From contig CP136061.1 in the NCBI GenBank assembly GCA_032622095.1, forward strand, positions 136,795,587 through 136,859,586: a DNA stretch of 64,000 nucleotides, read 5' to 3'. The notes under the pieces were generated by a model. That model had not been told where the DNA came from. It ran no database searches and saw only the letters and a program-made list of their open reading frames with translations. The stretch is from Siphonodentalium dalli. Its lineage: Eukaryota > Mollusca > Scaphopoda > Gadilida > Siphonodentaliidae. The translations under genes and the position numbers were made by a program. Shown here one piece after another: positions 43,401 through 55,500 of the stretch (the stretch's first letter is position 1; every line of letters begins with the position of its first letter).

Positions 43401-43664
43401 CTGGTATACCTATGATTCACCCTCTCTAACTGGTATACCTATGATTCACCCTCTCTAACTGGTATACCTATGATTCACCCTCTCTAACTGGTATACCTAT
43501 GATTCACCCTCTCTAACTGGTATACCTATGATTCACCCTCTATAACTGGTATACCTATGATTCACCCTCTCTAACTGGTATACCTATGATTCACCCTCTC
43601 TAACTGGTATACCTATGATTCACCCTCTCTAACTGGTATACCTATGATTCACCCTCTCTAACTG
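43399..43664 (+). repeat. 29-bp minisatellite, 9 near-identical units
   Basis: The unit is aactggtatacctatgattc plus accctctct. Only one unit shows a change (ctataactgg). It begins exactly at the right TTAA of the preceding fold-back element. Confidence 0.9.
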
Positions 43665-43669
43665 GTTTT

Positions 43670-44180
43670 ATTCAAGATTCGGGCGGGAGGTGTGACACCC
43701 AAACCCACTGTTCAAAATACAGACATGAGTGCATGTGTGTGGCATATTCACGTTCACGCCACAAGTCCATGCAGTACGTTCAAACTGCAAGCATGCGGTT
43801 TCCAGGTCGCGCTATCGTCCTGGTGTCGGAAATTACGAACTTGATCATCAAGCGCTAATACAGTTTGTCTGCCTAGTATACTCGCGGGGCTAGAAACAAA
43901 ACCGTTATCAAGCCCATAATATTGTTTGTCACGTTTTGACCACTAAATGAAGAAATTTTGTCTGATTGGTTTCTATAGTCTCAATTAATTTCCTGTCGTT
44001 TTATATTCCCTGTGTGTTTCGTGTCCGTGATGCTTGTAAGGGTCGTGGTGTGACAAAAATGTATAATGTCCCCCGTAAGCTCGACAAAATGGCTTTCTTA
44101 ACAAGTTCGTAATTGAGTTCCTATAAAAACAATGATTGTCGAGTAAGCCCGATTTGATGGACTGCACCCAGTGCACTGTG
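43670..44180. other. No gene recognised
   Basis: Mixed-composition intergenic sequence. No repeat or coding signal could be supported. Confidence 0.5.
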
Positions 44181-44455
44181 CATTAACCCTCTATTTACTA
44201 AATACTTGTTGACGAATAGTTATCTTTGAAAATGTTCAGCCAATCAGTTCAACACACGACCATGTGCATGGTTGAACTTATTATCTGAACATTTTCCACC
44301 AATGGATAGGAAACGTTCTACACTTGTATTATCTGTTCGTGTGCTTATATTGTGTGAACGTCCCTCCAGATGGACAATGTAGACCCTATTATTTTTTATC
44401 TAAATTCTATGACTGTGAATAAGCGTGGCATATTCAATTCGTATAAACATTGTCG

Positions 44456-44872
44456 TTAAAGGTACTCAATCCGATTCGATGGTCCACATATCATCAGATT
44501 CCAACAACAACAACAAATTGTTTTGAAATGCCGCTTCAGTTATCAGAACCGATCAATTGCCCAAAAATAATGTTAAGCACAGTCAACTATAGTATAAAAT
44601 TACTCAAAACGTGTCAAATATCTTACACACAACGCCTCTTGATCTTGAAGTTATCCATCTTCATCCGCAATTTGGTCCGAGGACATCAGCTCGAGGAATA
44701 TTTGCCAGGCCGCCAAAAATTACATTCTCGGGAAATAACAAAATTCAAAAATCGATATATAATCACTCTGAGCTTTGATGAGTGGGCTACTCGACTCAAA
44801 TCAAACTGTTTTTACCTCCGAAGCCAAAGAAATAGTCATTTGGGAGCTTTAATTCAGACTATGCATCTTTAA
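44456..44872. mobile_element. TTAA-bounded MITE, 'TTAAAGGTAC' family, copy 1
   Basis: It starts TTAAAGGTACTCAATCCGAT and ends GCATCTTTAA. It shares 'cgattcgatggtcc', an (aac)n run, 'cttcagttatcaga' and 'gttatccatcttcatccgc' with 61245-61704. The open frame across it is a by-product. Confidence 0.75.
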
Positions 44873-45199
44873 CTTATTTATCGACATATTCTGATCACCG
44901 GAAGCGGACCGGGAAGTGACAAAAGCTGGCATACTTCCAAGCTTCAAACCACCATGTGGCTTTATATAATTAATTGCTATATATTAGTTTGAGATATGAA
45001 ACCGCCGGAGCCCTTTAATTATCTCTTGACTAGATACCCATTGATGACTAGTTCCCCTATAGGAAATGATCACGTAATAAGTTCAATAAACGAGTATATA
45101 TAGGTCGTTTGTATTTATTATCTGAACATTTTCCACCAATGAGTAAGAATCCTTCGGCACTTGTCTTATGTGTTCAACTGCCTGGTGTCTGCTTATACG

Positions 45200-46195
45200 C
45201 CTTGAACACCCATACACATGAATAGCAACCCATTCCATTTTATAACTGATGGGTGAATTGATTGGTAAAGAAATTGTTAAAACATCGTTTCTATACTCGA
45301 TTTGATGGACTGCACTCGCTGCACCCGTGTCTTGTGTGGGGCTAATTGGCAGATTAAACCACAATTTATATACGGGATGCCACACCTTGTTTCAGAATCT
45401 AGAGAAGTAAAGTCTGGAATTCATTGTTCGATATCTCTCGTCTTATATGTCTATCGATTATTGTGTGTTTCAATATGGTATCTTTAAATGCACTATATAA
45501 CGGAATTATATATCGCATATCTATACACTGAGAAAAAAACCATGATCAATTTGATCAATTTTAACCAATAACCTTGGACAGTTGGACAGTAGCTGTACCA
45601 ATATTGCAACACAAGTTTATTGGTGGATTGGAACCATCTGTATGCGTGTAGTGTGCGCTGACCACTTATAAGGCTTAACATTACTCCTATATAAATGATA
45701 AATTTCGGTGTGTACCGAGGAAAACCAAAAATATAATGTCCAACTCCTGAGGCCCATAATTCATCACACCCATTATTATTTATTTCTTTATCCTGACCCC
45801 TCCCCCGATTTTTACGAAAACTGGAAAAATATAAATTGGCTGGGGCTATTCCAACAATATTCACGCGAAAACAGCGTTTAAAACTTTCAAACCGCCAAGC
45901 TTTTCTTTTAAACCCTCCCTTAAAAACCGCCAACCTTGGCGCCATGCTTGTATTTTAATCACTCTCGGCAATGTGTCATCTTTGTGGCAAACAAGAGGGG
46001 GGCGATGAATACCATTACATACTTGTCTATAGTTCTTTAGATCAGCACGTCGCACCCATATAAGACAATATTTTCACACCCACCCAACAAGAGCTAAACC
46101 AGTTACATTATTCAACACAACAAACAAGACAAAACTTGTCAATTAAATTAGCGAAATTATGCAATCATTCTTACAACTGCTTCTGTAAGTACGTA
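45200..46195. other. No gene recognised
   Basis: A minus-strand frame stays open at 45493-45945 but has no recognisable domain and looks like chance. Confidence 0.45.
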
Positions 46196-46415
46196 TAGCA
46201 CATCGATATATACCGAGATATAGCGCGGTCACACAGTTACCCTCCCACACCAATGCTCTCACGTGTTACCAAATACATTATTGATTAATTACATTATATT
46301 ATATTATATTATATTGGTGTTTGCATCTATATTATATATAGTATGCTCTTGAAACTCACAGTTCCAAGATATAGAAGGAGGAAATAAACATACTGATTGA
46401 TTGATTGATTGATTG
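46196..46415 (+). repeat. Retroposon-like repeat with (attg)n tail, copy 1
   Basis: It matches 49624-49846 over its whole length, from tagcacatcgatatataccg to the (gatt)n tail. A simple-repeat 3' tail is typical of LINE or SINE ends. Confidence 0.7.
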
Positions 46416-46861
46416 AAGAGTTACCATGCACATGTGCCTTATACATGTATGGTCAATGTTCGAGAAAAGTGAATTAAGCTTGGTGGGTAATGTTTCAGCA
46501 GAAGTTCGAGAATCAGCAGAAGGTAGTTGATCTTTCTGCACCTCACCATGTGAGGAATCTTTAATTCTACACTCAAAACGAGCCAGCATGATAGCAAAAC
46601 AGTGGAGACCTGCAACCGTTGCCAAATCAACCACTCCCGATGCAGCACTTCATGGATTGACGACTGATAGTTGTTCGCACCATTCTTCCCTGAAGATGTT
46701 GCACAGAAATTATATTGACTGATGCCATCACATTTGACAAAATTGACAGTGACACTGAAGATGAGATTGCACAATCCATGGGCAGTACTATTGCAATATA
46801 TGATATGAATTGTATCAACTAGTCTCAATGACCTTTCGAGTGCAGTGGCATATAGCATCAA
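46356..46861 (-). other. Weakly protein-like minus-strand stretch
   Basis: Parts of two or three frames read like protein (for example DLATVAGLHCFAIMLARFE and KLNSLFSNIDHT), but no frame is open throughout and no family is recognised. It could be a decayed exon or retrocopy. Confidence 0.2.
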
Positions 46862-46864
46862 ATT

Positions 46865-47745
46865 GAAAGCATGAAGAAAACTATCTTGGGGTAGGGCTAA
46901 GTTTACTTTAGTTCTGAATTCTGGTCTGGAACATGATTATAGTATTTCATGTCTGGTATTGGGGATGAATTTATGCTTATTGTGTTGCATGTTGTGCAGC
47001 TGTATCCATAAAACTGACAAAGTCATGGGAATTTTTCAGAAATTTTTCACTTAAAAATAATCAAAATTTTAGCTAATTTACCAAAAACAAAATCAAATAA
47101 TTAAACAAAATAGACTCTCCCATAACATAAACCTCTTCAGATACATGCTAATTACATGAGATATGATAAGACTCTGAATTGGTTAACAAAACGGTACGAA
47201 AACGGGCTATTCTGACTTAACAGGTATTTTCAGATAGAAAATCAGTTTAGGGGGGGGGGTGTATGTTTTTGGAATAGCTCTGCTTGTTGGATATCAGTGC
47301 TTGTAATGTTGAGACTAGTAAATCAGGTATATAATGCTAAAAAATATTGATGCACCACTGAGAGCTCTATACCAAAAAATGAAAATTTTATAGGAAATCT
47401 TCTGGAAAACTTTTTTGAAAAAGCACTGCAATTTATGCATTTTTTGGCATTTTCGTGAATTTTTCACAAAAATTGTTGGAGAATATAATTTTTTGCACAT
47501 CATTAATGTTAAGTAACCCAGATAGAATAAATATATGATATTCAAGTATATTTTATTCGACGTTTGTCTTATTTTATTGGTTTTCCTGATTATACTGAAA
47601 TTTGCTAGTCAAAAAAATATATTTTCCACCTGCTCCGCCCTGGATACCTCAGTGTTTTGGAACCCCCATGGGGCAAGGATAATTGGAGATAGCGTCAAAA
47701 TTTCTACCCTTTCGTGTGGCACTACTCTCATCTGGAGGCCGGTCT
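46865..47745. other. No gene recognised
   Basis: AT-rich, with a nine-base G run near 47250. Nothing else is supported. Confidence 0.5.
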
Positions 47746-48005
47746 AAAAGGAGTTAGTCATGCAAAGAGTAAAATCCAAGATGGCTGCCGGCGGCCATGT
47801 TTTATAGCCGAATGACTCCAAAAATGACTCATACCCCATCTACGTGTCAATGTTATCATCCATGACAAATTTCATGATGATCCTACCTGTAGCCCGTGCC
47901 AAAGGTTTTAGTCATGCAAAGAGTAAAATCCAAGATGGCTGCTGGCGACCATGTTTTTTGGCTGATTGACCCCAAGATGACTCGTTCCCATCTATATGTC
48001 AATAT
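47745..48005 (-). repeat. 'gccatcttggat' array fragment, minus orientation
   Basis: Two units (agagtaaaatccaagatggc, 'gcggccatgttt', 'gactcataccccatctacgt', 'catgacaaatttcatgatga') read as the complement of the 30.5-33 kb array. Confidence 0.8.
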
Positions 48006-48300
48006 TGAAGTTTACTGTTCACTCTATCAAATTTGGAGAGCATATATAGAAATGACAAATGTACATATATAAGTATGCATGACAATATGTGAACACAAAA
48101 CAACTTGTGTGCACAGAACATTATTTAATTAGGCATTATAAGACACGTATAATTATATAGTAAGTTTTGTGTCATATCGGCGTGCGATGGCACTTGCATT
48201 GCAGTGACGATGCCATGTCACACACACATGGTTATGTTATGATATTTAATAATTTCAGTGTCCAATATCGTAAATGTTTTGCAAATTTATCTATATCACT

Positions 48301-48790
48301 TGCGTCCGGTCTAGATATATGTACCACACTCGTTATAGTATAACTGTTACAGATATACGAAATCGATAAATATCTCCTGCGTGTGGTCTATATACAACTC
48401 ACAGTGTTATATATTTGTTACATGAAATTAGACATGTGTCGCCTTATTGTGCGATCATGGACAATGTATCAAATTATTATACACATGTAATATCACATGG
48501 AGATGGCCCACCCATTACATTGACAATTGACGATTGTAAATATATATCACATGTGTGTGGTCTAGATATATGTACCACAATCAATATAGTATAACTGTTG
48601 CAAGATATACGGAATATATTAATATCTCCTGCGTGTGGTCTATATACTATACAACTCGCAGTGTTATGAATTTAGACTTGTGTTATTGTGCGATCATCGA
48701 CAAATGCATCAATTATTATACACAGGTAATGTAATAAACACATGAATTGTCACATGGAAATGACCCACCCAATAAACTGTTAAAACAATA
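48301..48790 (+). repeat. ~251-bp tandem duplication
   Basis: Units at 48301 and 48552 share ggtctagatatatgtaccac, 'atctcctgcgtgtggtctat', 'attgtgcgatcat' and 'tcacatgga(g/a)atg'. No coding signal. Confidence 0.75.
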
Positions 48791-49194
48791 TAAAAGTGGC
48801 ATGTTATTGAATTTGGTGGCTACGGTCATTTTCTTTGTCGTGTAAATTTACACTACATGTTTTTGCCACTTGTTTTAACATGTTTGTCATTCCTGATTTC
48901 CTCTCAATGAATCGCTTGCACATAGAAGGAATGTGGCCGTAGAATGTATTATTTGGTTCTGTTGGTTCGTAGAAAAGTTGGATGTCACATGTTGAAGTCT
49001 AGATCCGAAGAACAGAGCACATAAATTCACCGGTGATAATTCAAACATGAATAGATATGTTTGAATACCGAAGCAGTTGAGAATGAAATCCCAGTATTGG
49101 TTCCCAGCAAACATTAATAAACAAGATTGGCAGGAAAACATTATGTGCACCAGTTGGTTTTCATGATGATCAGTCAAACAGTACGGCCTGTAGC

Positions 49195-49625
49195 CCGTGA
49201 TAATGGATTGAATTTTGAAATCCAAAATGGCCACTGGCGGCCATGTTTTTTTGCCGAATGACCCCCAAAATGACTAGTTCCCATCTACATGTCAATGTCA
49301 ACAGCCATGACAAATTTCATAGTGATTTAACCAAAGGTACGACCTGTAGCCTGTGTTAATGGAAATTATTGATGGACGTCTCCACACAGACGGATACCAA
49401 GCCGTTGCAATAGCTCAAACTTTACAAGTAGAGTGTGAGTTGAAAAGGGGGTATATTAATAAAATCATTTGTATATCCCTGGCAATATTGTATTATTCCC
49501 GTAAAAATAGGTTCTGCCCGCTGTTGTGGCGTACGTAAATTACGTCGTGCCTGCTAAAGTGGACAGCCGTGATGAAAGAGTTAAGCTGTTGGTATACATG
49601 TTAATTGTAAATGAGTATATGATGT
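49195..49625 (-). repeat. Inverted copy of the 30281-30725 block
   Basis: It is the reverse complement of the block at 30281, including 'gagctattgc', 'gcctgctaaagtgg' and 'gatgaaagagttaagc'. It is followed directly by the (attg)n-tailed repeat. Confidence 0.75.
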
Positions 49626-49815
49626 AGCACATCGATATATACCGAGATATAGCGCGGTCACACAGTTACCCTCCCACACCAATGACCTCACATTTTACCA
49701 AATACATTCTTGATTAATTACATTATATTATATTAAATTAGTGTTTACATCTATATTATATATAGTATGTTCTTGAAACCTCCAGTTCCAAGATATAGAA
49801 GGAGGGAAATAAACA

Positions 49816-49846
<31 letters not shown>
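49624..49846 (+). repeat. Retroposon-like repeat with (attg)n tail, copy 2
   Basis: Near-identical to 46196-46415. The tail has seven gatt units. Confidence 0.7.
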
Positions 49847-49847
<1 letters not shown>

Positions 49848-49849
49848 CT

Positions 49850-51180
49850 CGATTTCCTGGTAGCCCCGTTTCCAGGAATTGGAATATATACATACATGGT
49901 GTATTCTGCTCATAGAAAGGTAGTTAATGTATTTATCGACCTATTTCGATAAAACGAAAAATTCAAAAGCGAATATTATCAGGTGTATTTTGGAGCACAA
50001 AACGCCATGTGGCTTCTTTCAACTTAATTATAATTGTGACAATCACTAATATATTTTAAAGCGACATATAATGTTTAATCCTATTAATTCTGACAATCCC
50101 CCGTCGAGATACTTGAGCAACGTCCCTCTTCCGAATATACCTTGTTCATTCACTAACCAGTTCAAATCCCAATGGCGACGGACTAGACAGGTCATCAGAA
50201 ATGCATGATAGAACTGGAATCAGGATGTATTATGGTAACCATAGTTATTTTCACTAAGTGAGAAAATCGCATACGTCTTCCATAATTCGATAATCATCAA
50301 ACTGCGAACCGTCTGGCCAGGTGGAATGGTGATTACGAAATTGTGGATGGCGAAGCCCTCGTCGCTTCGTTTCATCGCGACGCATTCATTATTTTAGCAA
50401 TGGCCTGCATCAGACTTCACGTCACAATATCGTTTTGTGTGATATTTCGACATGGAACTCATCGATCACCTATTATTTATATCCGAGCCAACCGTGATAT
50501 AACTTGCGAAACCAAGATGGAAATTAAAGGGATATATGAGTGTGTCATATACCCCTTTTTCTGGTACGCGCAGGATTCGAGTGATTTTCAATGGTATGCG
50601 GGAATCATGCATATACCCTATGTTAACTGGTATTCGAGGTTCATGTCGCGTACAGAAATGGTATTTATTAAAATGTCCTACACTTATTACATCCAATAAA
50701 CCCATTCTATAAATTGTGATATGCAACAACAGGAAATAGTGTCAGGTGACATTTGACTTCCGGTGTGTCGTCTGTTTACATTTAACCATCTATTATTAAA
50801 CCCGATACCACTAAGCGTATTATCAATAGAACTTATCCACTTAAGGTGGGCATTACTGTTCGGGTTACTAACTTACTATTGTATAGTTCAAGCAAAGGGT
50901 GGTATATCTGTTTAGCAAATTGGGTTCCCTCTTCGGTAATATAAGTCAGGACCAATACGGAATCGCCCTAGATTTATTTCCACAGATAATGTGTGTCTTC
51001 CTAACTCACCATACACTATATAGTTTGGGGTACTACTGTTCATATTTAGCAAGAATTTGCCCACAAAAAAAATCAAGTGTTTTGTTTCAATGGACTTGTG
51101 AGATTCGAAGCACCATATTTCACTGCCACACTTTAATTGTTGTAACATGCACCATTGTGTCAAAGAGCATTAACATGATA
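49850..51180. other. No gene recognised
   Basis: Open frames on both strands at 50343-50729 overlap each other and show no known domain. Confidence 0.45.
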
Positions 51181-51187
51181 TATATAT

Positions 51188-51588
51188 TGGGTGTTATGTG
51201 GTCAAATTTCCTGGCGCTAGAGTAAACCTGGCAGCCGAATTCAAATCACTCTGTATAGTTTGTCCGATAAAGCATTCGGAAGACCAAGAAACAATGAATT
51301 GAAGTCAACAATGTTGGATGTCACAAAGGCGTCCCAAGCTCTTGACGCGTGCTCTCGGAAGCACCCGCTCTCCACCAATAATATGGACCGCTGCTGAATT
51401 TTAGGTAATGTCTTGGCGTTACCGAGATGGAGAATCTCAGTATTTTCGTCGTTCATCTTAAGATAGTGACTTGACATCAACTGCACGTCTTGATTCGCGG
51501 AAATTTCCATGGTATCAATAGCAGATTCAGTGTCTTTTGGATTCGCTTGATCCTCACTGAGTACGCAGGATTTACTTGATGTGGACAT
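51188..51588 (-). pseudogene. Non-LTR retrotransposon reverse-transcriptase fragment
   Basis: The minus-strand frame reads NPKDTESAIDTMEI, 'YLKMNDENTEILHLGNAK', then AFVTSNIVDFNSLFLGLPNA and LSDKLYRV. These match the post-catalytic RT region (LKMND.KTE, AFVTSRLDYCNSLL.GLP) of CR1/L2/Rex-like LINEs. About 50 residues normally between the two blocks are missing, and a frame change near 51240 leads to 'ARKFDHITPNI', a later RT motif. The YADD catalytic part is absent. Dead. Confidence 0.75.
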
Positions 51589-51772
51589 GCACTTGATGCG
51601 ATGGGGCCTATTAGTAACGGTGTCTCTGTCAGTTTATTTGAAGCCACTCTTTATTCTAAACATTATTATACGATATTTTTTCAAATTCAAAGTTACATAT
51701 GTGGCTCGTGTGCCCCATCGTCTCAAGTCAACATTTATGTATATGCATGTCGCTATGACATAGATACTGTCT

Positions 51773-52222
51773 CTCTGGTATCTCAGAAATAATGTAACAC
51801 TTGTAACACATTGTAACATGTCGCTACACTGAACACGGTAGAAAAAAATAGGCTGCGGTTTTCTGCTGGCACTTTAAATCATTTGTAACATTTGTAACAC
51901 TTGTAACACCCATCTACGAGCGGTCTCTTTGGTATCTCAGAAATAATGTAACACATTGTAACATGTCGCTACACTGAACACGGTAGAAAAAAATAGGCTG
52001 CGGTTTTCTACTGGGACTTTAAATCATTTGTAACATTTGTAACACTTGTAACACCCGTCTACGAGTGGCCTCTTTGGTATCTCAGAACTAATGTAACACT
52101 TGTAACACATTGTAACATGTCGCTACACTGAGACGGTAGGAATAAAATATGCTGCGGTTTTCTACTGGGACTTTAAATCATTTGTAACACTTGTAACACT
52201 TGTAACACTTGTAACACTGTTA
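51773..52222 (+). repeat. Three ~145-154-bp tandem units with ttgtaacac runs
   Basis: Units start at 51777, 51931 and 52076 with ggtatctcagaa(a/c)taatg. Each holds 'catgtcgctacactga' and 'ggctgcggttttct' or its variant, and ends in several ttgtaacac copies. Confidence 0.85.
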
Positions 52223-52336
52223 CAAAATGCCTAGTGGAGGAAAAATGTACCGGATTCATGCAATATATGCTATGACAGTATTCCTGTGTAAATGACGCGA
52301 GTGTATCAAATAAATCGATAGTCTTATATAGTAATG

Positions 52337-52368
52337 GGCACATCCACCCTGTTTTGGGTGGATGTGCC
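52337..52368. repeat. Perfect 13-bp hairpin
   Basis: Arms ggcacatccaccc and gggtggatgtgcc flank a 6-base loop. No T-run or gene lies next to it. Confidence 0.8.
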
Positions 52369-52593
52369 TTCAATGAATGCATTAGCGATATATAATATTT
52401 CATATTACATATACTATAATATAATAATTATGTACCTGTTAAATGTGCTTTTGTCATATATTTGTATTTGAATTTTGTATATCTCATATATCATGATTGT
52501 TGATTTATTGAGATTAAAGAATTGTGTATCGAATGATAAATAAATGTGGGTATCATGCAGGAATATACTCATCAGCATAACAATGAAACTGGA

Positions 52594-55500
52594 TAGGGGA
52601 GACTGGGGAGAACTGGGACAATTTATAAATTTAACCAATTATTTTGGTAATTGTAGATAACTGCTGAAAGGCTGTATGGTATTAACAAACACACTGGATA
52701 CACGAACACATTGGATGATATCGTCTGTCTGATTAGCATTTTACAAGGGAGATAACTCTCAATTAAATTAAATGTTTTTTGGGGGGTGAATTGGGCCAGT
52801 GTGGGGAGATGTGGGTCATTTGGTGGGTCAAAGTGGGACGACCAATTGGTGCTTAAATAAACAATATTCTCAATATAAATTTATAAATTTGGATGCTAAA
52901 TATCATCATAACAGAGAAATTGAATATCAAAGATATTTGAGATGTTCGCCTCAGGACAGATTAAACCTGCAGGCAAACATACTTAGTAATTTCACATGAG
53001 TCCCATGATTTGCATTCTCAATAACATAATTTATTGTAAGAAATATATGTACGGTATATGCATGTATAGCTAGTATACATGTAAATATGTTTGCATGAAT
53101 TGCATATGATGGCAATGACTTCATTCATTAGACTAATACATTTGACTATATACATGTGCATGTAATCCTGCATATGGCATGCTTGGACAATTTTGACAGC
53201 CTACCAATTTTGAATGGATTCTAGCAAGGGACGTGGCTAGAGCATCTCCTTTTGGGGAGGGGTCCACTTTAGAATTTCACACTCCATAACCAGACCCACA
53301 AATTTCCATATTTGAGAAATCCTATCTGCACCATTCTAGTTGGGGAGCCCGCATATGTTCTATTTACACTTTTACGTACAAAAAGTTTGACCCCCTAAAG
53401 TTGGTACCGATAATCGAACATTCTGAAAAAACCGATTTCTTAAGTTGTGCATTCCTGGGGTTTAGGGGCCGCTGAACCCCAAAAAGTGCAAAAAATCACT
53501 TCTATTTACACTTCCGCGTACATCGATGAATTTTGGTTTGATGATACTCATAAATGTACTGATTAAGAAAACACAACTTAAGAAAGGGATTTTCCTGGGG
53601 TTTTCAGATAAGAAAGGTGGTCCCATGCTGAACCCCAAAACGTGATTTTTCACTTTTTTTTACACTTTCGCGTACATCCATAATTTTTGGTCTCAAAGTA
53701 CTTTGATATATACTAATTATAAAAACACAACTTAAGAAGCAACTTTTCCTGGGGTTTTAAGATAAGAAGGGGGTCATCGGGTCACCCCTCAAAACGTAAA
53801 AAATAACTTTTATTTACATGATTGCATTCATCCAACGTGTGTGTATGTGCACTATTACAACCAATACATCCCTAAATCGATACGATCAACTATATATATT
53901 CATGTCGTTTTCTGATAAGAACGAGACTTGTACCCCCCCCCCCCCCCCCACAACCCGATCCATTTTCTAGAACTATAAATGAGCCAGTTTTATGAAAATT
54001 ATAGCGGGAAAATATAGTAAAATGTATACAAATGTATATATTTTCGGGAAGCTAAGACTTAATGACGCTTTTTTGGGCCAAAATTGAAACTCACCATCAT
54101 AGATGGCCGCCAAAATGGCCGCCGGAAGTTGAAAATATTACATTTTTTCACAAATATCTTCTAGATCAATTCATGTTGTTTGGAACTGGTTGAGTAATGC
54201 AACTTTATTTTGTGTTTTGTATATTAACTGATCATTGGAGCAATTAAATATGCAATTATTGGGGTCCTAACCCCTTCCGATCCCTCAAAAATTCGATTGT
54301 ACAGAATGCGGTATAAAATTTCACAAAAAATCACAATTGGGATTCTAGTCATATTTCAACAAGAAATGAACAGAACTTTACAATGTAAGTGAGGCATATC
54401 ATTACCTATGAATATTCCAAATCACTGGAACCAAAATTCTTACTTTGGCTCAAAATGGCTGCCAATATGGCCGCCAAAATATGGAAAATGGTAAATATTA
54501 CACCAACGTGTCCTGCAATCGCGTACAAGTTGTGTTGATGTATACAATTGGCCATTATGCATTCTATACATTGAATACTAACATGTATGGTTAATTGTTA
54601 CTATTTTCACCACTGACATCGTCAAAAATATTGGACTTTTCTCTCACAAACTTGACATAAATATTGGCAAAAATTCAGTTTTCAGGTTTGGACCATTTTT
54701 TCAGGTAAAATATAACTATCTTTGAATTGAAAGGTGTTCATTGTTTTGGTCTAACTTAAATGTGTCACACTACGGTGTTTATGACCAAATTCCTTAAGAT
54801 GGCTTCCAAAATGGCAACCAAATTTGTAAAATGCTAAATTTTTACATATATCCCGAACATTCTCTGCATTATCCGAAAAGGTAGCAAATTGTGACTCACT
54901 TGGTTATTATACGTGTTAGTTAATTAACTGACAACTACATGTTCTATTCCCAGTTGTGCCAGTTCCGTATGGGGCATGACAAATTCATTTTAAAATATGT
55001 AATTTTGCCGAGAACCTCTTTTGTGATTTTGGCCATATTTATTGAAAGGAAATGGGCAGAACTTTGAGACAGAACTGAGCTGGACCATAATCTTTGGCTA
55101 TTCTGGTCCATTATGATAAAAAAAAATGTCAACAGGATACAGTGTGGATGCAAAGATCGTAGCCAGGGAGTTACTCTGTGATCATATGTGAGGTGAATAG
55201 GTATACAGGGAGTTATTGCATGTCATGACTGGTGTGAGTGGGTATACAATGAGTGACTATATGGTTATGAGTGGGTTGTCCGTGGTCAGATGCATCTAGG
55301 TATACAGGGAGAGGTCATGGTCAGGTGTGGGATGAATCGGTATGCATGTAGTGACTGCATGGTGTATTCTTGTGTATATCCAGTACGGTGCACCCGGTGT
55401 GCCTGTATGGCCATTGGTGTGGTGTATGGATATAGCTACATGGTCATCTATGTGTTGATTATGTATATATGGAGGGACTGTAAGGTCATGGTGGGATGCA

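Noticed and set aside
43399-43664. 29-bp direct repeats resembling a CRISPR array
   Set aside because: Units are adjacent with no unique spacers, and the sequence is from an animal genome. It is a minisatellite.
44450-44872. 140-codon + strand frame
   Set aside because: It coincides almost exactly with a TTAA-bounded MITE, and the second copy at 61245 does not keep the frame open.
53462-53653. 63-codon minus-strand frame repeated almost identically at 58627-58818 on the + strand
   Set aside because: The two frames are mirror images because they lie in the palindrome arms. There is no start context, no known domain, and the surrounding sequence is simple repeats.
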